Below the pieces are notes generated by a model. The model was not told the origin of the DNA, searched no databases, and was given only the letters and a program-made list of their open reading frames with translations. The translations under genes and the position numbers were made by a program. From VRUE01 sp963699215 (GTDB lineage: Bacteria > Actinomycetota > Thermoleophilia > Solirubrobacterales > 70-9), in the NCBI GenBank assembly GCA_963699215.1, contig OY969422.1:1674001-1738000 (forward strand): a DNA stretch of 64,000 bases. Direction: 5' to 3'. Shown here in pieces: positions 33,477 through 41,531 of this stretch. Numbering within the stretch: the first letter of the stretch is position 1; every line of letters begins with the position of its first letter.

Positions 33477-35163
33477 CTCCGTCCTTCCCCTTGCGCGTGG
33501 CGTCCCTCGGCTCGGCCGCCGGACGGGGCGGGTGCTCCCCGGCGCCAGGGACGTTGCCGCCGCGCGCCTCGCGCGGCTCGGGGGCATCGCTTCTCGGGGC
33601 GCTTGGGCCCTCGACCGCAGGCGGCGGGGCCTTGGCGCCTGGCTTGGCGGTTTGTGGAGAGCGCTGTGCCGCGCCTTCGCCGCCGGCCTCGGCGCTCGCA
33701 CTCTGCGTGAGGCGCCGCGTCGCGGCCTGAGCGGCCCCTACCGTCCCCGCGGCAGCGGCGCCGGCCGGTGCGGCGCCGGCTCCCGCTCCGCCGGCAGCCG
33801 TCTTGCCAGCGCCACCCGCTGCACCTGAGCCAGGTCCTGCCGGGCTTGGGCCTGTGCCCCCGCCGTCCCCTCGGGGGCTCGCGCCGCCCTCACCGCTCCT
33901 GCCTGCGCCACCGGGGCGCGGCGCGGTGGCTGCCGAGCCACCGCCCCAGTTGGCGCGGGCCATGCCCCGCACCATCTGGGCCTGGCGATAGACGCTCTGT
34001 GTTCCGTTCATCGCGCTGGCGCTCGCCGAGCGTCGTCCGTAGGCGGCTGCCATCGCCCCCTGGGCGAAGGAGACGAAGCGCAGCAGTCCGAGGGGGGCAA
34101 AGCAGGCGAGCAGCATCAGCGCCGAGGCGGCGAGGATCTGCTCGACCTCCCCCGCGTTGTCGACCAGCAGGCTGGCGGCGAGGCTGATGATCGCGACGAT
34201 CACGAACTTCGAAGTGATCACGACAAAGATCAGCTCCCCGGTGCGATGAAGGACGCCCGACCAGCGCGGCCAGATTGATGCCGCGAGCGCTAGTGGCATG
34301 AACGGCGAGACCGCGTAGACCGCCGCGTCGCGCATCAGCAGCTCGATCCATAGGAAGAAGGCGGCAAACGCGCCGATTGCCGCAGCCAGGAAAGTGACGA
34401 ACAGGGGAACGCCGATCGATCCGCTCGCCTGGCCGGCCGCTTCCCCCACGGGGCTGGCGCCCGTCGAGCCGGCCGTCTCCCCGGTCGTCCCGCCTACGGC
34501 ACCGAGGCTCTTGATCGCCTCCTCGAAGAAGCGCTCGCCGTCTCTTCCCGCCGAGGCGGAGATCGCGTGGGAGAGGGCATCGGTCACGCCGAGCAGCAGC
34601 TGCACCACGACGAAGGCGACGCTGGCCCCGATGAAGGCAAGCGGCACGTTGACGAAGACGATCCGCGCCAGCATTCCGACGTTGCCCCGCGCCAGGCCCT
34701 CCAGCACCGCCAGCAAGAGCATCGCCGCCGCCAAGACGAGCGCGATCTCAGCCATCTTGCGGTATTGGCGCAAGAAGCCGCCGTCGGTGAGGTCGGGGCT
34801 CGTCGTCTTGTCGATCAGCCGCACCACCCTGCCCATCAGCCACGCCGCACCGTCGCTGACCCAGGCGCCGATCTGATCGAAGATCCCGCTGCCGATTCCC
34901 TTCAGCGCACCCCTCACCGGCGCGGTCGCAGCTCCCACCACGTCATCGGTAACCGAATCGCAGGCATCGCCGACGGGGTTGCCGCCACCGATTGCTCCGC
35001 CGATGATCGGAACCCCGTCGGCGATGCCCCCGACCGCGCCGCTGGCTGCTTCGCAGATGACATTGGCCTGCGCCTGCTCGGCACCTTGGGGCCAGAGGAA
35101 AAGCGATGTCGCCAGCACCGCAAGAAGACCCGCGCGAGCGAGGCATCTACGGAGTCGCGCCAT
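33469..35163 (-). CDS. Polytopic T4SS membrane protein (VirB6/TrbL-like)
   Basis: 564 residues from ATG 35163. It has an N-terminal signal-like helix (LLAVLATSLFLWP), a cysteine-containing external segment, and five or six membrane helices between about 140 and 390, including IALVLAAAMLLLAVLEGLA, IVFVNVPLAFIGASVAFVVVQLLLG, LFVTFLAAAIGAFAAFFLWIEL and LAASALMLLACFAPLGLLRFV. A long Gly/Ala/Pro-rich cytoplasmic tail follows (about 430-564). The layout is that of VirB6/TrbL channel proteins. It overlaps both neighbours by a few bases. Confidence 0.8.
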   Translation of the reverse strand: MARLRRCLARAGLLAVLATSLFLWPQGAEQAQANVICEAASGAVGGIADGVPIIGGAIGGGNPVGDACDSVTDDVVGAATAPVRGALKGIGSGIFDQIGAWVSDGAAWLMGRVVRLIDKTTSPDLTDGGFLRQYRKMAEIALVLAAAMLLLAVLEGLARGNVGMLARIVFVNVPLAFIGASVAFVVVQLLLGVTDALSHAISASAGRDGERFFEEAIKSLGAVGGTTGETAGSTGASPVGEAAGQASGSIGVPLFVTFLAAAIGAFAAFFLWIELLMRDAAVYAVSPFMPLALAASIWPRWSGVLHRTGELIFVVITSKFVIVAIISLAASLLVDNAGEVEQILAASALMLLACFAPLGLLRFVSFAQGAMAAAYGRRSASASAMNGTQSVYRQAQMVRGMARANWGGGSAATAPRPGGAGRSGEGGASPRGDGGGTGPSPAGPGSGAAGGAGKTAAGGAGAGAAPAGAAAAGTVGAAQAATRRLTQSASAEAGGEGAAQRSPQTAKPGAKAPPPAVEGPSAPRSDAPEPREARGGNVPGAGEHPPRPAAEPRDATRKGKDGDE

Positions 35164-35839
35164 AGCTCCGCAGGCGGCTCGCGAGACCAAACACGTCGTA
35201 GCCGTCGACCGGGCCTGGCGGCGTCGCCAGCCTCGGAGTCGGACCGAACCCCGACTCGGTTGCCGCAATCTTCCAGTCGCCCTCTCGCCACACCAGATCT
35301 GTGTGGGTGAGGCCGAAATAGGCGCGCGGGCGCACCGCGGAGGCGTTGCCGAGCAGCGTGAAGCCCCAGGTGAGGACGCGAGCGCGGCGCGGCGAGTAGG
35401 ACTCGATCCGGTAGCCGATCGGCACGGCCCCATACAGCGTCGGGATGCCGTGCCTCACGCCTTCGCCGATCGGCCCCGCCGCCAGCCGGCGGCGTCCGGG
35501 CGAGTTGGCGGCGAGCATCGTCTCCGCGTAGTCGGGGCTCGCGACGACCTCGATCCGACGTCGCAACACGCTCGGGCTCAGGATCGAGGTCTCGGCGAAG
35601 GCCCGTTGGTAGGAGGCGACCGCAGCCGCGGCGCCCGCTGGGCCGTGCGCATGGCCGACTCCCACGCCGGCGAGCGTCCGCACCGGGCCGGGGCTCAGGT
35701 CGAGCGGGGACTCGCTCTCGCTTCGAGGAGCGCTTGCGCGTCCGATTGCCAGGCCGACCAGCGCCAGGGCGAGACCGAGGAGGGCGAGCGAGCCCCAGCG
35801 CGGCCCTGTCTCCGCGCCGCGCGCGAGCCCCCTTGCCAT
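35147..35839 (-). CDS. T4SS single-pass membrane protein (VirB8-like position)
   Basis: 230 residues from ATG 35839, overlapping the stop of the upstream pilin-like gene (TGATG). One membrane helix near the N-terminus (LALLGLALALVGLAIG) is followed by an extracytoplasmic domain: GAAAAVASYQRAFAETSILSP, YRIESYSPRRARVLTWGFTLLGN, FGLTHTDLVWREGDWKIA. The last part resembles NTF2-like VirB8/conjugal TcpC-type domains in length and strand order. Probable scaffold of the mating channel. Confidence 0.65.
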   Translation of the reverse strand: MARGLARGAETGPRWGSLALLGLALALVGLAIGRASAPRSESESPLDLSPGPVRTLAGVGVGHAHGPAGAAAAVASYQRAFAETSILSPSVLRRRIEVVASPDYAETMLAANSPGRRRLAAGPIGEGVRHGIPTLYGAVPIGYRIESYSPRRARVLTWGFTLLGNASAVRPRAYFGLTHTDLVWREGDWKIAATESGFGPTPRLATPPGPVDGYDVFGLASRLRSYGATP

Positions 35840-36156
35840 CAGCGCACCTCCGCGCCGGCGCCGTAGAAGAAGTTGACGATTGCCGAGGTGGCGCCGACGA
35901 CGAACGCCCCGCCGATCCCGTAGAGCATCTTGGTCTTGCCGTCGGCGGCCTGGCTGTAGTTGCTGGCGCGCTGGCCGAGGCCCCACTGCGCCGCTCCGAT
36001 GACCAGCGCCGCGCCGCAGCCCAGGAGGGCGATCGCGGCGAGGCCGTTGACGAGTTTCTCCAGCGCCGCGGTGCCGGGCAGTCCCTTGGGGTTCGGCTTG
36101 ACGGCGATTTCGGCGAGCCCGAACAGGGCGAGCTGCATGGCGGTGAGGATGGGCAC
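35839..36156 (-). CDS. Small two-helix T4SS protein (VirB2/TrbC-like, DUF6112-type)
   Basis: 105 residues. The start is GTG 36156 with AAGGAGG in front. Helix 1 is LVNGLAAIALLGCGAALVIGAAQWGLG and helix 2 is LYGIGGAFVVGATSAIVNFFYGAG, separated by a short polar loop RASNYSQAADGKTK, the plan of VirB2/TrbC-type pilins and of DUF6112 proteins of actinobacterial ICEs. No long signal peptide is seen. GAGGC-N16-GGACA lies 33 bp upstream. Confidence 0.7.
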   Translation of the reverse strand: MPILTAMQLALFGLAEIAVKPNPKGLPGTAALEKLVNGLAAIALLGCGAALVIGAAQWGLGQRASNYSQAADGKTKMLYGIGGAFVVGATSAIVNFFYGAGAEVR

Positions 36157-36189
36157 GACGGGCCTCCTTGCGGATCGGTTTTGCCCCCT

Positions 36190-36215
36190 TGTCCGCAGGG
36201 GAGGCGAATCGCCTC
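36190..36215 (-). promoter_or_regulatory. GAGGC-N16-GGACA motif, VirB2-like site
   Basis: On the minus strand GAGGC (36215-36211), 16 bp, GGACA (36194-36190), then AGGGGGC. It lies between the sigma-factor stop and the pilin-like gene. Confidence 0.55.
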
Positions 36216-36239
36216 AGCGAGTGTGTCCCGGGCGCGTCC

Positions 36240-37472
36240 TCAGAGGCCGAACTCGGTTTCGACCTGCTTGGTCGACGCTGGCGGGGGAGGAGCGCTTTGC
36301 GAGCCGGTCGAGCGGCTGGAGATCGAGCCGCCGCTCCTTGCGGGAGCGGGGGGTGCGGAGGATTCGCTGCTGCCGCCGAAGGTGGTGCCGAATTCATCTT
36401 CGAACCGCCGGGCGGTGGAGGTCGGCGCCGTCGTTGGGGCACTCACCTCTCGCTGCGAGTTAGATCGCTGTATGGGGGGCTTGCGCGATTTGGGGCGCTT
36501 CTCTCCTGCATCGTTTCCGCGAGCGGGCGAAGGAGCCGGCGCTGGCGCGATCTCGACAAGCCCAGCTTCGTCTGCGACGGGCATCGCCCTAGCGGTGGGG
36601 CGCTCTATCGCAGGCTTCTCGGGTTGTCGGTCGCCGATCACGTCGATGGCGCCGACGCCGGGGCCGAGAAACCCGGTGGCCAGGCAGGCCGCGGCCGCTG
36701 CCCCGCAGACACCAGCGGCCCGGCCGGCGCCGCTGAGGGCGGCGGCCGTGCCGGGCTCCGTCGCGCCGCCGGCCAGCAGGCGGTGGGCCAGATCCTGGGC
36801 GCGGCCGATCAGCTTGCCGAGTCCCCGGCTCGCGGTCTCGACGGTCGCCTCGCTGCCGCTTGGGAGAGATAGGCCCGCCCGATGTCCCGCCGCGAGCGAG
36901 GCCCAGGCGGCGATGCCGATCTCGAGCTGTAGCGCCTCTGCGTCCTCTACCCCGAGAAGCGTGTGCAGGCGCTTCAGAGCGGCATGGTGGCGACGATCTG
37001 TTTTGCATTTGTCCCACTTGAGGGTGCGGCCGGCCTCGCGCACCGACATCCCCTCGAAGTAGGCCAGTGCGATCACCTGGCGCTCCTCGGGCGGGAGCTG
37101 CTCAAGCGCCGTCTGGAGCTGGCGGTAGCGGTCGGAGGTCAAGATCTCCTCCTCGGGGGTCGCCGACTCGTTGGCGAATGTGGTGCCGTTGTCGATCGAG
37201 ATCACCCGCGGTGCTCGCCCCTCTTGCTCCAGCAGGTTCTGCGTCCGCCGCCAGGCGCAGTGGATGATCCACCCAACTGGGTTCCTGACCTCGCCGCCCC
37301 CGGCCACGTACTGCGAGTACTCGAGGCGGGCCTTGGCGAGCAGATCCGCGGCGTGGCGATCAAGGAAAGCGGGGGAGAAGTGCTTGCGACGCAGCAGCTG
37401 CTCGAAGCCACGTTCGGCGGCTTCAAGCTCATCGCGCCGAAGCTCCTCGCGCAAGCTAGGCATGCCTCTCAC
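36240..37472 (-). CDS. Sigma-70 family factor with membrane-type C-terminal extension
   Basis: 410 residues. Residues 1-185 are a sigma factor: region 2-like FLDRHAADLLAKARLEYSQYVAGGG--NPVGWIIHCAWRRTQNLLE, region 4 LEQLPPEERQVIALAYFEGMSVREAGRTLKWDKCKTDRRHHAALKRLH. The rest is unusual for a sigma factor: GAGRAAGVCGAAAAACLATGFLGPGVGAIDVIG could cross the membrane, and a Pro/Ser-rich tail of about 120 residues would then be outside. It is the first gene of the T4SS operon, and the GAGGC-N16-GGACA motif precedes it, so self-activation is plausible. Start GTG 37472 or ATG 37463. Confidence 0.75.
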   Translation of the reverse strand: MRGMPSLREELRRDELEAAERGFEQLLRRKHFSPAFLDRHAADLLAKARLEYSQYVAGGGEVRNPVGWIIHCAWRRTQNLLEQEGRAPRVISIDNGTTFANESATPEEEILTSDRYRQLQTALEQLPPEERQVIALAYFEGMSVREAGRTLKWDKCKTDRRHHAALKRLHTLLGVEDAEALQLEIGIAAWASLAAGHRAGLSLPSGSEATVETASRGLGKLIGRAQDLAHRLLAGGATEPGTAAALSGAGRAAGVCGAAAAACLATGFLGPGVGAIDVIGDRQPEKPAIERPTARAMPVADEAGLVEIAPAPAPSPARGNDAGEKRPKSRKPPIQRSNSQREVSAPTTAPTSTARRFEDEFGTTFGGSSESSAPPAPARSGGSISSRSTGSQSAPPPPASTKQVETEFGL

Positions 37473-37516
37473 CGGCCTTTAGCCCCCTGCGCTCCGCGTA
37501 GCTCCCATTGCCCCCC

Positions 37517-37542
37517 TGTCCAGGGAAAACCCAAACTGCCTC
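37517..37542 (-). promoter_or_regulatory. GAGGC-N16-GGACA motif, sigma gene site
   Basis: On the minus strand GAGGC (37542-37538), 16 bp, GGACA (37521-37517), then GGGGGG. It lies 44 bp in front of the sigma-factor gene, in the divergent region shared with the hydrolase gene. Confidence 0.55.
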
Positions 37543-37598
37543 ACTTTCTTAAAACATGAGGCACACCGCATTTGTTGCGGACATCAGCGCCGGACGAG

Positions 37599-38684
37599 AT
37601 GCACCGATCCGGCGACAAAGACGCCACCCTGAAGCTGCCCGCGGCGCTCCTCGGCCTGTCGTTCGGCGTCTTCATCTCCCTCATCGGTGCCGCCGTCGCG
37701 GCGGCGCTGCTGTTCGGCGGCACGAGCGGATGTGCCAGCGGGGCGGTCGGCTCGGTCGAGGGCTTGCCGGCGAAGCTCGCCCCGATCTACCAGCAGGCCA
37801 GCCTTCGCTACGGGCTCGGCGTCAGGGGTCCGTCGATCCTCGCCGGGGTCAACTGGGTCGAGACCGGGTTTGGTGCAAATCTGGGGCCATCCTCGGCTGG
37901 CGCGGTCGGCTGGATGCAGTTCATGCCTCCGACCTGGGTCGCCTATGGCGTCGACGCGAACGGCGACGGCGTCAAGGACCCCGACGACCCCTGGGACGCG
38001 ATCTTCGCTGCGGCCAGGCTGCTGCGTGCCTCGGGTGCGCCTGAGAGCTGGCACGACGCTCTCTTCTCCTACAACCATGCGGAGTGGTATGTCGAGAAGG
38101 TCGAACGCGCAGCCGAGCGATTTGTCGCGGAGGCGGCCGGGGCGACCGGTTTCTCTGGGGCGATCTGCGCGGCCGGAGTGCCGAGCGGCGCCGTGCTCGA
38201 TCGTTCGGTGCGCCTGTTCTCGCCGCGGGCCTTCAAGCCGCTCCCGACGCGGTTGTGGGTGGGCGGGGGCTCGCCGCAGGCCGTCGATGCGCGTATCTGG
38301 CCGGATGCCGTCTGGCTCCTCGAGAGTTTTGACCTGCGAGTCACCGCGGCTCGTGAGTCGGGCCACCAGACCCACGGCGATGGCACGGCGATGGACATGG
38401 TGCCGGCCGTCGGCTTGGGCTGGGAACGGACCGCGCTGAGGGCGGCGCTCGCCCTCGGCTGGACTCCGAGCTGCGGTGCGAGTGGGACCGCGCCCGCCTG
38501 CCCCCTGATCCCTGCGATCCAGTTCGTTGGCTACAACGGCTACTCCGGCCACGGCGATCCGACCCATGTCGGCTCCAACGCCCATCTTCACGTCTCCTGG
38601 CGCAGCTCGGACTACGGCTGCCCGGGGCTGTGCGCGCCGCGGGCTTGGGTGGAGGTCTTCCCGTGGTCGCAGGGGGACTTCTGA
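37599..38684 (+). CDS. Cell-wall hydrolase: transglycosylase fused to LAS-type peptidase
   Basis: 361 residues from ATG 37599. One N-terminal membrane helix or signal (LPAALLGLSFGVFISLIGAAVAAALLF). Residues about 55-165 are an SLT lytic transglycosylase domain: LAGVNWVETGFG with catalytic Glu near 88, then SSAGAVGWMQFMPPTW and YNHAEWYVEKV. Residues about 215-361 carry HGDGTAMDM and NAHLHVSW, the H-x6-D and H-x-H pattern of zinc peptidases of the M15/LAS group. It would open peptidoglycan for the mating channel, the job of VirB1. It is divergent from the T4SS operon. Confidence 0.82.
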   Translation: MHRSGDKDATLKLPAALLGLSFGVFISLIGAAVAAALLFGGTSGCASGAVGSVEGLPAKLAPIYQQASLRYGLGVRGPSILAGVNWVETGFGANLGPSSAGAVGWMQFMPPTWVAYGVDANGDGVKDPDDPWDAIFAAARLLRASGAPESWHDALFSYNHAEWYVEKVERAAERFVAEAAGATGFSGAICAAGVPSGAVLDRSVRLFSPRAFKPLPTRLWVGGGSPQAVDARIWPDAVWLLESFDLRVTAARESGHQTHGDGTAMDMVPAVGLGWERTALRAALALGWTPSCGASGTAPACPLIPAIQFVGYNGYSGHGDPTHVGSNAHLHVSWRSSDYGCPGLCAPRAWVEVFPWSQGDF

Positions 38685-38686
38685 GA

Positions 38687-38920
38687 GTGACCTCACCAGC
38701 GCGGATGTCTCAGCCGTTCGCAGTCGATCCCTTGCCGGAGGCAGATCGACTGCTCACCGCTGAGGCGGTGGCGGAAATGATGGGGGTCAGGGTCGACTAC
38801 ATCTGGGCCTTGTGTCGAAAAAACGAGATCCCGCATCTCTGCTTCGGACGGGTCAAGCGCTTTCGCCGTCGCGCAGTTCTGGAATGGCTAGAGAGCCGGG
38901 AGCAAGGCGGATTCAGCTAA
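38687..38920 (+). CDS. Excisionase-like HTH protein
   Basis: 77 residues from GTG 38687 (ATG 38705 is the alternative). LLTAEAVAEMMGVRVDYIWALCRKNEIPHLCFGRVKRFRRRAVLEWLESR is the MerR-like winged helix of excisionases and HTH_17 proteins. It lies three bases after the hydrolase stop and 54 bp before the integrase gene. By position it is the recombination directionality factor that tips the integrase towards excision. Confidence 0.8.
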   Translation: MTSPARMSQPFAVDPLPEADRLLTAEAVAEMMGVRVDYIWALCRKNEIPHLCFGRVKRFRRRAVLEWLESREQGGFS

Positions 38921-38974
38921 CCGCCGCAATGCGGTTGTCGCAGAACAACTCTAAGGTCTGGAGAAGAGCACTTC

Positions 38975-40213
38975 ATGCAAGGAAAACAGGGTGGCAAGAG
39001 GGCTTACGGCACCGGTTCGGTGTCCGCAAAGGGCGGGTCGTGGCAAGGCGTCTGGTGGGTCAACGGCAAACGGGTGAAGCGAAGCCTTGGCCGAATCCGA
39101 CAGCCCGGCTCGAAGCAGGGGGCTACGCGCAAGCAAGCCGAGGAGCGTCTGCGAAAGCTGACGCTGGAGTACAAGCCGCCCGATTCCGAGGAGGCCGTGC
39201 TCTTCTCGGAGGCCGGCGACCTCCACATCAATCGCTTGGAGGCGCTCGGGCGGCAGCCCAACACGATCAACGCCTACCGCAGCTATAAGCGTGAACATCT
39301 CGATCCTGAGTTTGGCTCCCAGCCAGTGCGCTCGATCACTGCCCAGGATGTTGATCGGCTCCAGCAGAAGCTGCTGAGAAAGACCACCCCCAGGGGAGGA
39401 CGGGTCTCGCCGAAGAGCGTCCTTAACTGGATGAGCCTTCTTCACGCAATCCTCGACTTCTCAATGAAGCAGGGATGGGTTGAGGCCAATGTCGCCGGAG
39501 CGGTTGACCGTCCGAAGGTCGACGCCGACGAAGAAATCCATTTCCTCAACCACAGCGAATTGGAGGCGCTTCTCGATGTTTGCGCGGACGATGACGCGGG
39601 GCGACTTCAGCGCACGCTGTATCTGGTTGCGGCCATGACCGGTCTCCGCCAGGGGGAGCTGCTTGGATTATGTTGGCGGCACATTGACTGGACCGCGTCG
39701 CGGGTCCGCGTCGAAAAGACGAAGTCCAGGAAGCTTCGATCGGTTCCGCTGTCGGAACGCGCCGCTCGCGAGTTGGAGCGCCATTTCCAGCGATTGCATT
39801 TTCGGGAGGACGACGACCTCGTTTTCGCCCACCCAGACACCGGGAAGCCCCTGGATCGCAGCCGCGTACTCAAACGGTTCAAGGCATGCTTGCGGAAAGG
39901 CAAGATCGGCCGCTTCGAAGGGAAGGAAGGCAAAGACGGCAAAGTCAAGGTCATGCCGGTCCTCACCTTCCACGACCTGCGACATACCTTCGGCACGACT
40001 TGCGCAGCCGCCGGCATCCCCCTGCGCACCATCATGGAGTGGATGGGCCACAAGGACATCAAGACCACGATGATCTATGCCCACTACGCTCCGAGCGACC
40101 AGGAGGCCGAGCTGATCGAGCGTGCCTTCAAGCCGGAGTCGATTACCACGGCCGACCATTTGTTGAGCGAGGCGAGGGAGATTCCCGCATCGTCCTCGCA
40201 GCACGGCAGCTGA
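38975..40213 (+). CDS. int: Tyrosine recombinase (integrase)
   Basis: 412 residues. The N-terminal AP2-like arm-binding domain (YGTGSVSAKGGSWQGVWWVNGKRVKRSLG) is followed by the SAM-like core-binding domain (about 75-190). The catalytic domain has Arg in MTGLRQGELLGLCW (about 225), the HxxR box FHDLRHTFGT (about 332-336), WMGHKDIKTTMIYAHY with the nucleophile Tyr near 372. All catalytic residues are present, so the enzyme should be active. It recombines the 43-bp tRNA-His core and probably binds the paired GGGGGACAAT sites. Confidence 0.95.
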   Translation: MQGKQGGKRAYGTGSVSAKGGSWQGVWWVNGKRVKRSLGRIRQPGSKQGATRKQAEERLRKLTLEYKPPDSEEAVLFSEAGDLHINRLEALGRQPNTINAYRSYKREHLDPEFGSQPVRSITAQDVDRLQQKLLRKTTPRGGRVSPKSVLNWMSLLHAILDFSMKQGWVEANVAGAVDRPKVDADEEIHFLNHSELEALLDVCADDDAGRLQRTLYLVAAMTGLRQGELLGLCWRHIDWTASRVRVEKTKSRKLRSVPLSERAARELERHFQRLHFREDDDLVFAHPDTGKPLDRSRVLKRFKACLRKGKIGRFEGKEGKDGKVKVMPVLTFHDLRHTFGTTCAAAGIPLRTIMEWMGHKDIKTTMIYAHYAPSDQEAELIERAFKPESITTADHLLSEAREIPASSSQHGS

Positions 40214-40282
40214 CGAGCGGGCACGCGACGATTTTGTTGCCATTCGGATGCCCTGATACAGCGAGCCAGTGATCGCACGCTT

Positions 40283-41464
40283 CTATACCTCTCGTGCGGC
40301 ACGTTCACGATTCCTGTCCTCCCAAGACGCCCCTCGTCGAGCCTCACCGAATAGCCGCTCGAACTCACTGCACCAGCGCGTGTGCGCCTCGATCTCCTGC
40401 GCACTGCGCGCCTCATGTCCGAACTTTCGATCATCTGGGAGCCGGCCGAAAGTATCCATCGCCTCGCTGGCACCGCTGGCGTATCCCATCACGATCTCAG
40501 CACCCGGATGCAGTGACCGCGGGTCGGGCATGAGTAGATGTTCGTCACCGACCGAACGCCAGGTGAACTTGACATAGCGCTCGGGATACAGCCACTCCTC
40601 ACGGCCGGCTGCGATATAGCGGTACGCGCGACGCTTGACGATGCAATTGATCTTCAGCACTGCTTGCTCCGAGAGCGACCGGCGCGTCTGAATCTCAAGG
40701 AAGTTGAACATCGCGCTCCGGAAGAGGTCCGGGTTCGCGCGGAACTCAAGGGGAGGCCGGCGCGGATTGCAGGCCCAGGAGCGGTTGGTCAGGATCAGCA
40801 AGCGCTCGCTCGACAGGGGAAGGAGCGTGTGGGTGGCTTGTAGCCGGACGTCCGGGTCGTTGGCGCCTTTGCACCAGCGTGGGTGCCCCGGTGCACACGA
40901 CCTGTTGTAGACAGTGACGGGGTGGTCGGAGACGATGAACTTCGTCTCCGACTCGGATGCGTCGGCAATCTGCCAGACGCACTCCGCCCAGATAGCGCCG
41001 TACAGTGACCGAAGCGTAGTGAGGTGCTTGAGTGCGTCTCCGCGGCGTCGGACCCCGGCCTGGGTGGCGAGCCAGTCCAAGCCCTTTGGCGTGCGCAGCT
41101 TCTGCGTGCTCATGTAGAGCATCAGATTCTTCAGTGCCTCTCCGTTGACGTGATCGTGATCGAACTGTGCGAAGAACTCAACGGCCTGCTTGCCGAGCGC
41201 ATCGATCTTGCCGAAGAAGATTCGCTCCAGATCATGCGACTCGAGGTCCCTGAAGCGGGTCGTATAGAGATTCTTGATCGCGAAGCACTTACGGGTCCCG
41301 GTGTGCCGCAGGTCCTTGCGTTGATGACGAACGCCCCTGCGGTCGCGGAACCGCTCTGGCTTGAGGTCGAGGAGGTAAAGCTCGCGGTCGCCCTGAGCAG
41401 CGGGGATGAACTGACGCTGGTACCACTGGGGGACGTAGTGGTTGTTGGTGTACTCAGCCGACAT
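40283..41464 (-). CDS. DUF4238 family protein
   Basis: 393 residues beginning EYTNNHYVPQWYQRQF, the diagnostic opening of DUF4238, followed by FAIKNLYT and the later FIVSDHPVTVYN, also typical of the family. Its biochemical function is unknown; the family is common in variable islands next to restriction, nuclease and integrase genes. Here it is convergent with the integrase (69 bp gap) and in the same direction as the HEPN-like gene behind it. Probably cargo with a defence role. Confidence 0.8.
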   Translation of the reverse strand: MSAEYTNNHYVPQWYQRQFIPAAQGDRELYLLDLKPERFRDRRGVRHQRKDLRHTGTRKCFAIKNLYTTRFRDLESHDLERIFFGKIDALGKQAVEFFAQFDHDHVNGEALKNLMLYMSTQKLRTPKGLDWLATQAGVRRRGDALKHLTTLRSLYGAIWAECVWQIADASESETKFIVSDHPVTVYNRSCAPGHPRWCKGANDPDVRLQATHTLLPLSSERLLILTNRSWACNPRRPPLEFRANPDLFRSAMFNFLEIQTRRSLSEQAVLKINCIVKRRAYRYIAAGREEWLYPERYVKFTWRSVGDEHLLMPDPRSLHPGAEIVMGYASGASEAMDTFGRLPDDRKFGHEARSAQEIEAHTRWCSEFERLFGEARRGASWEDRNRERAAREV

Positions 41465-41531
41465 CTTTCCGGCTAGTGTGCCTCGACGGTCGGATGAGCA
41501 GAGCGATTGTCAGCCCGGTCTTGAGAGCCGG

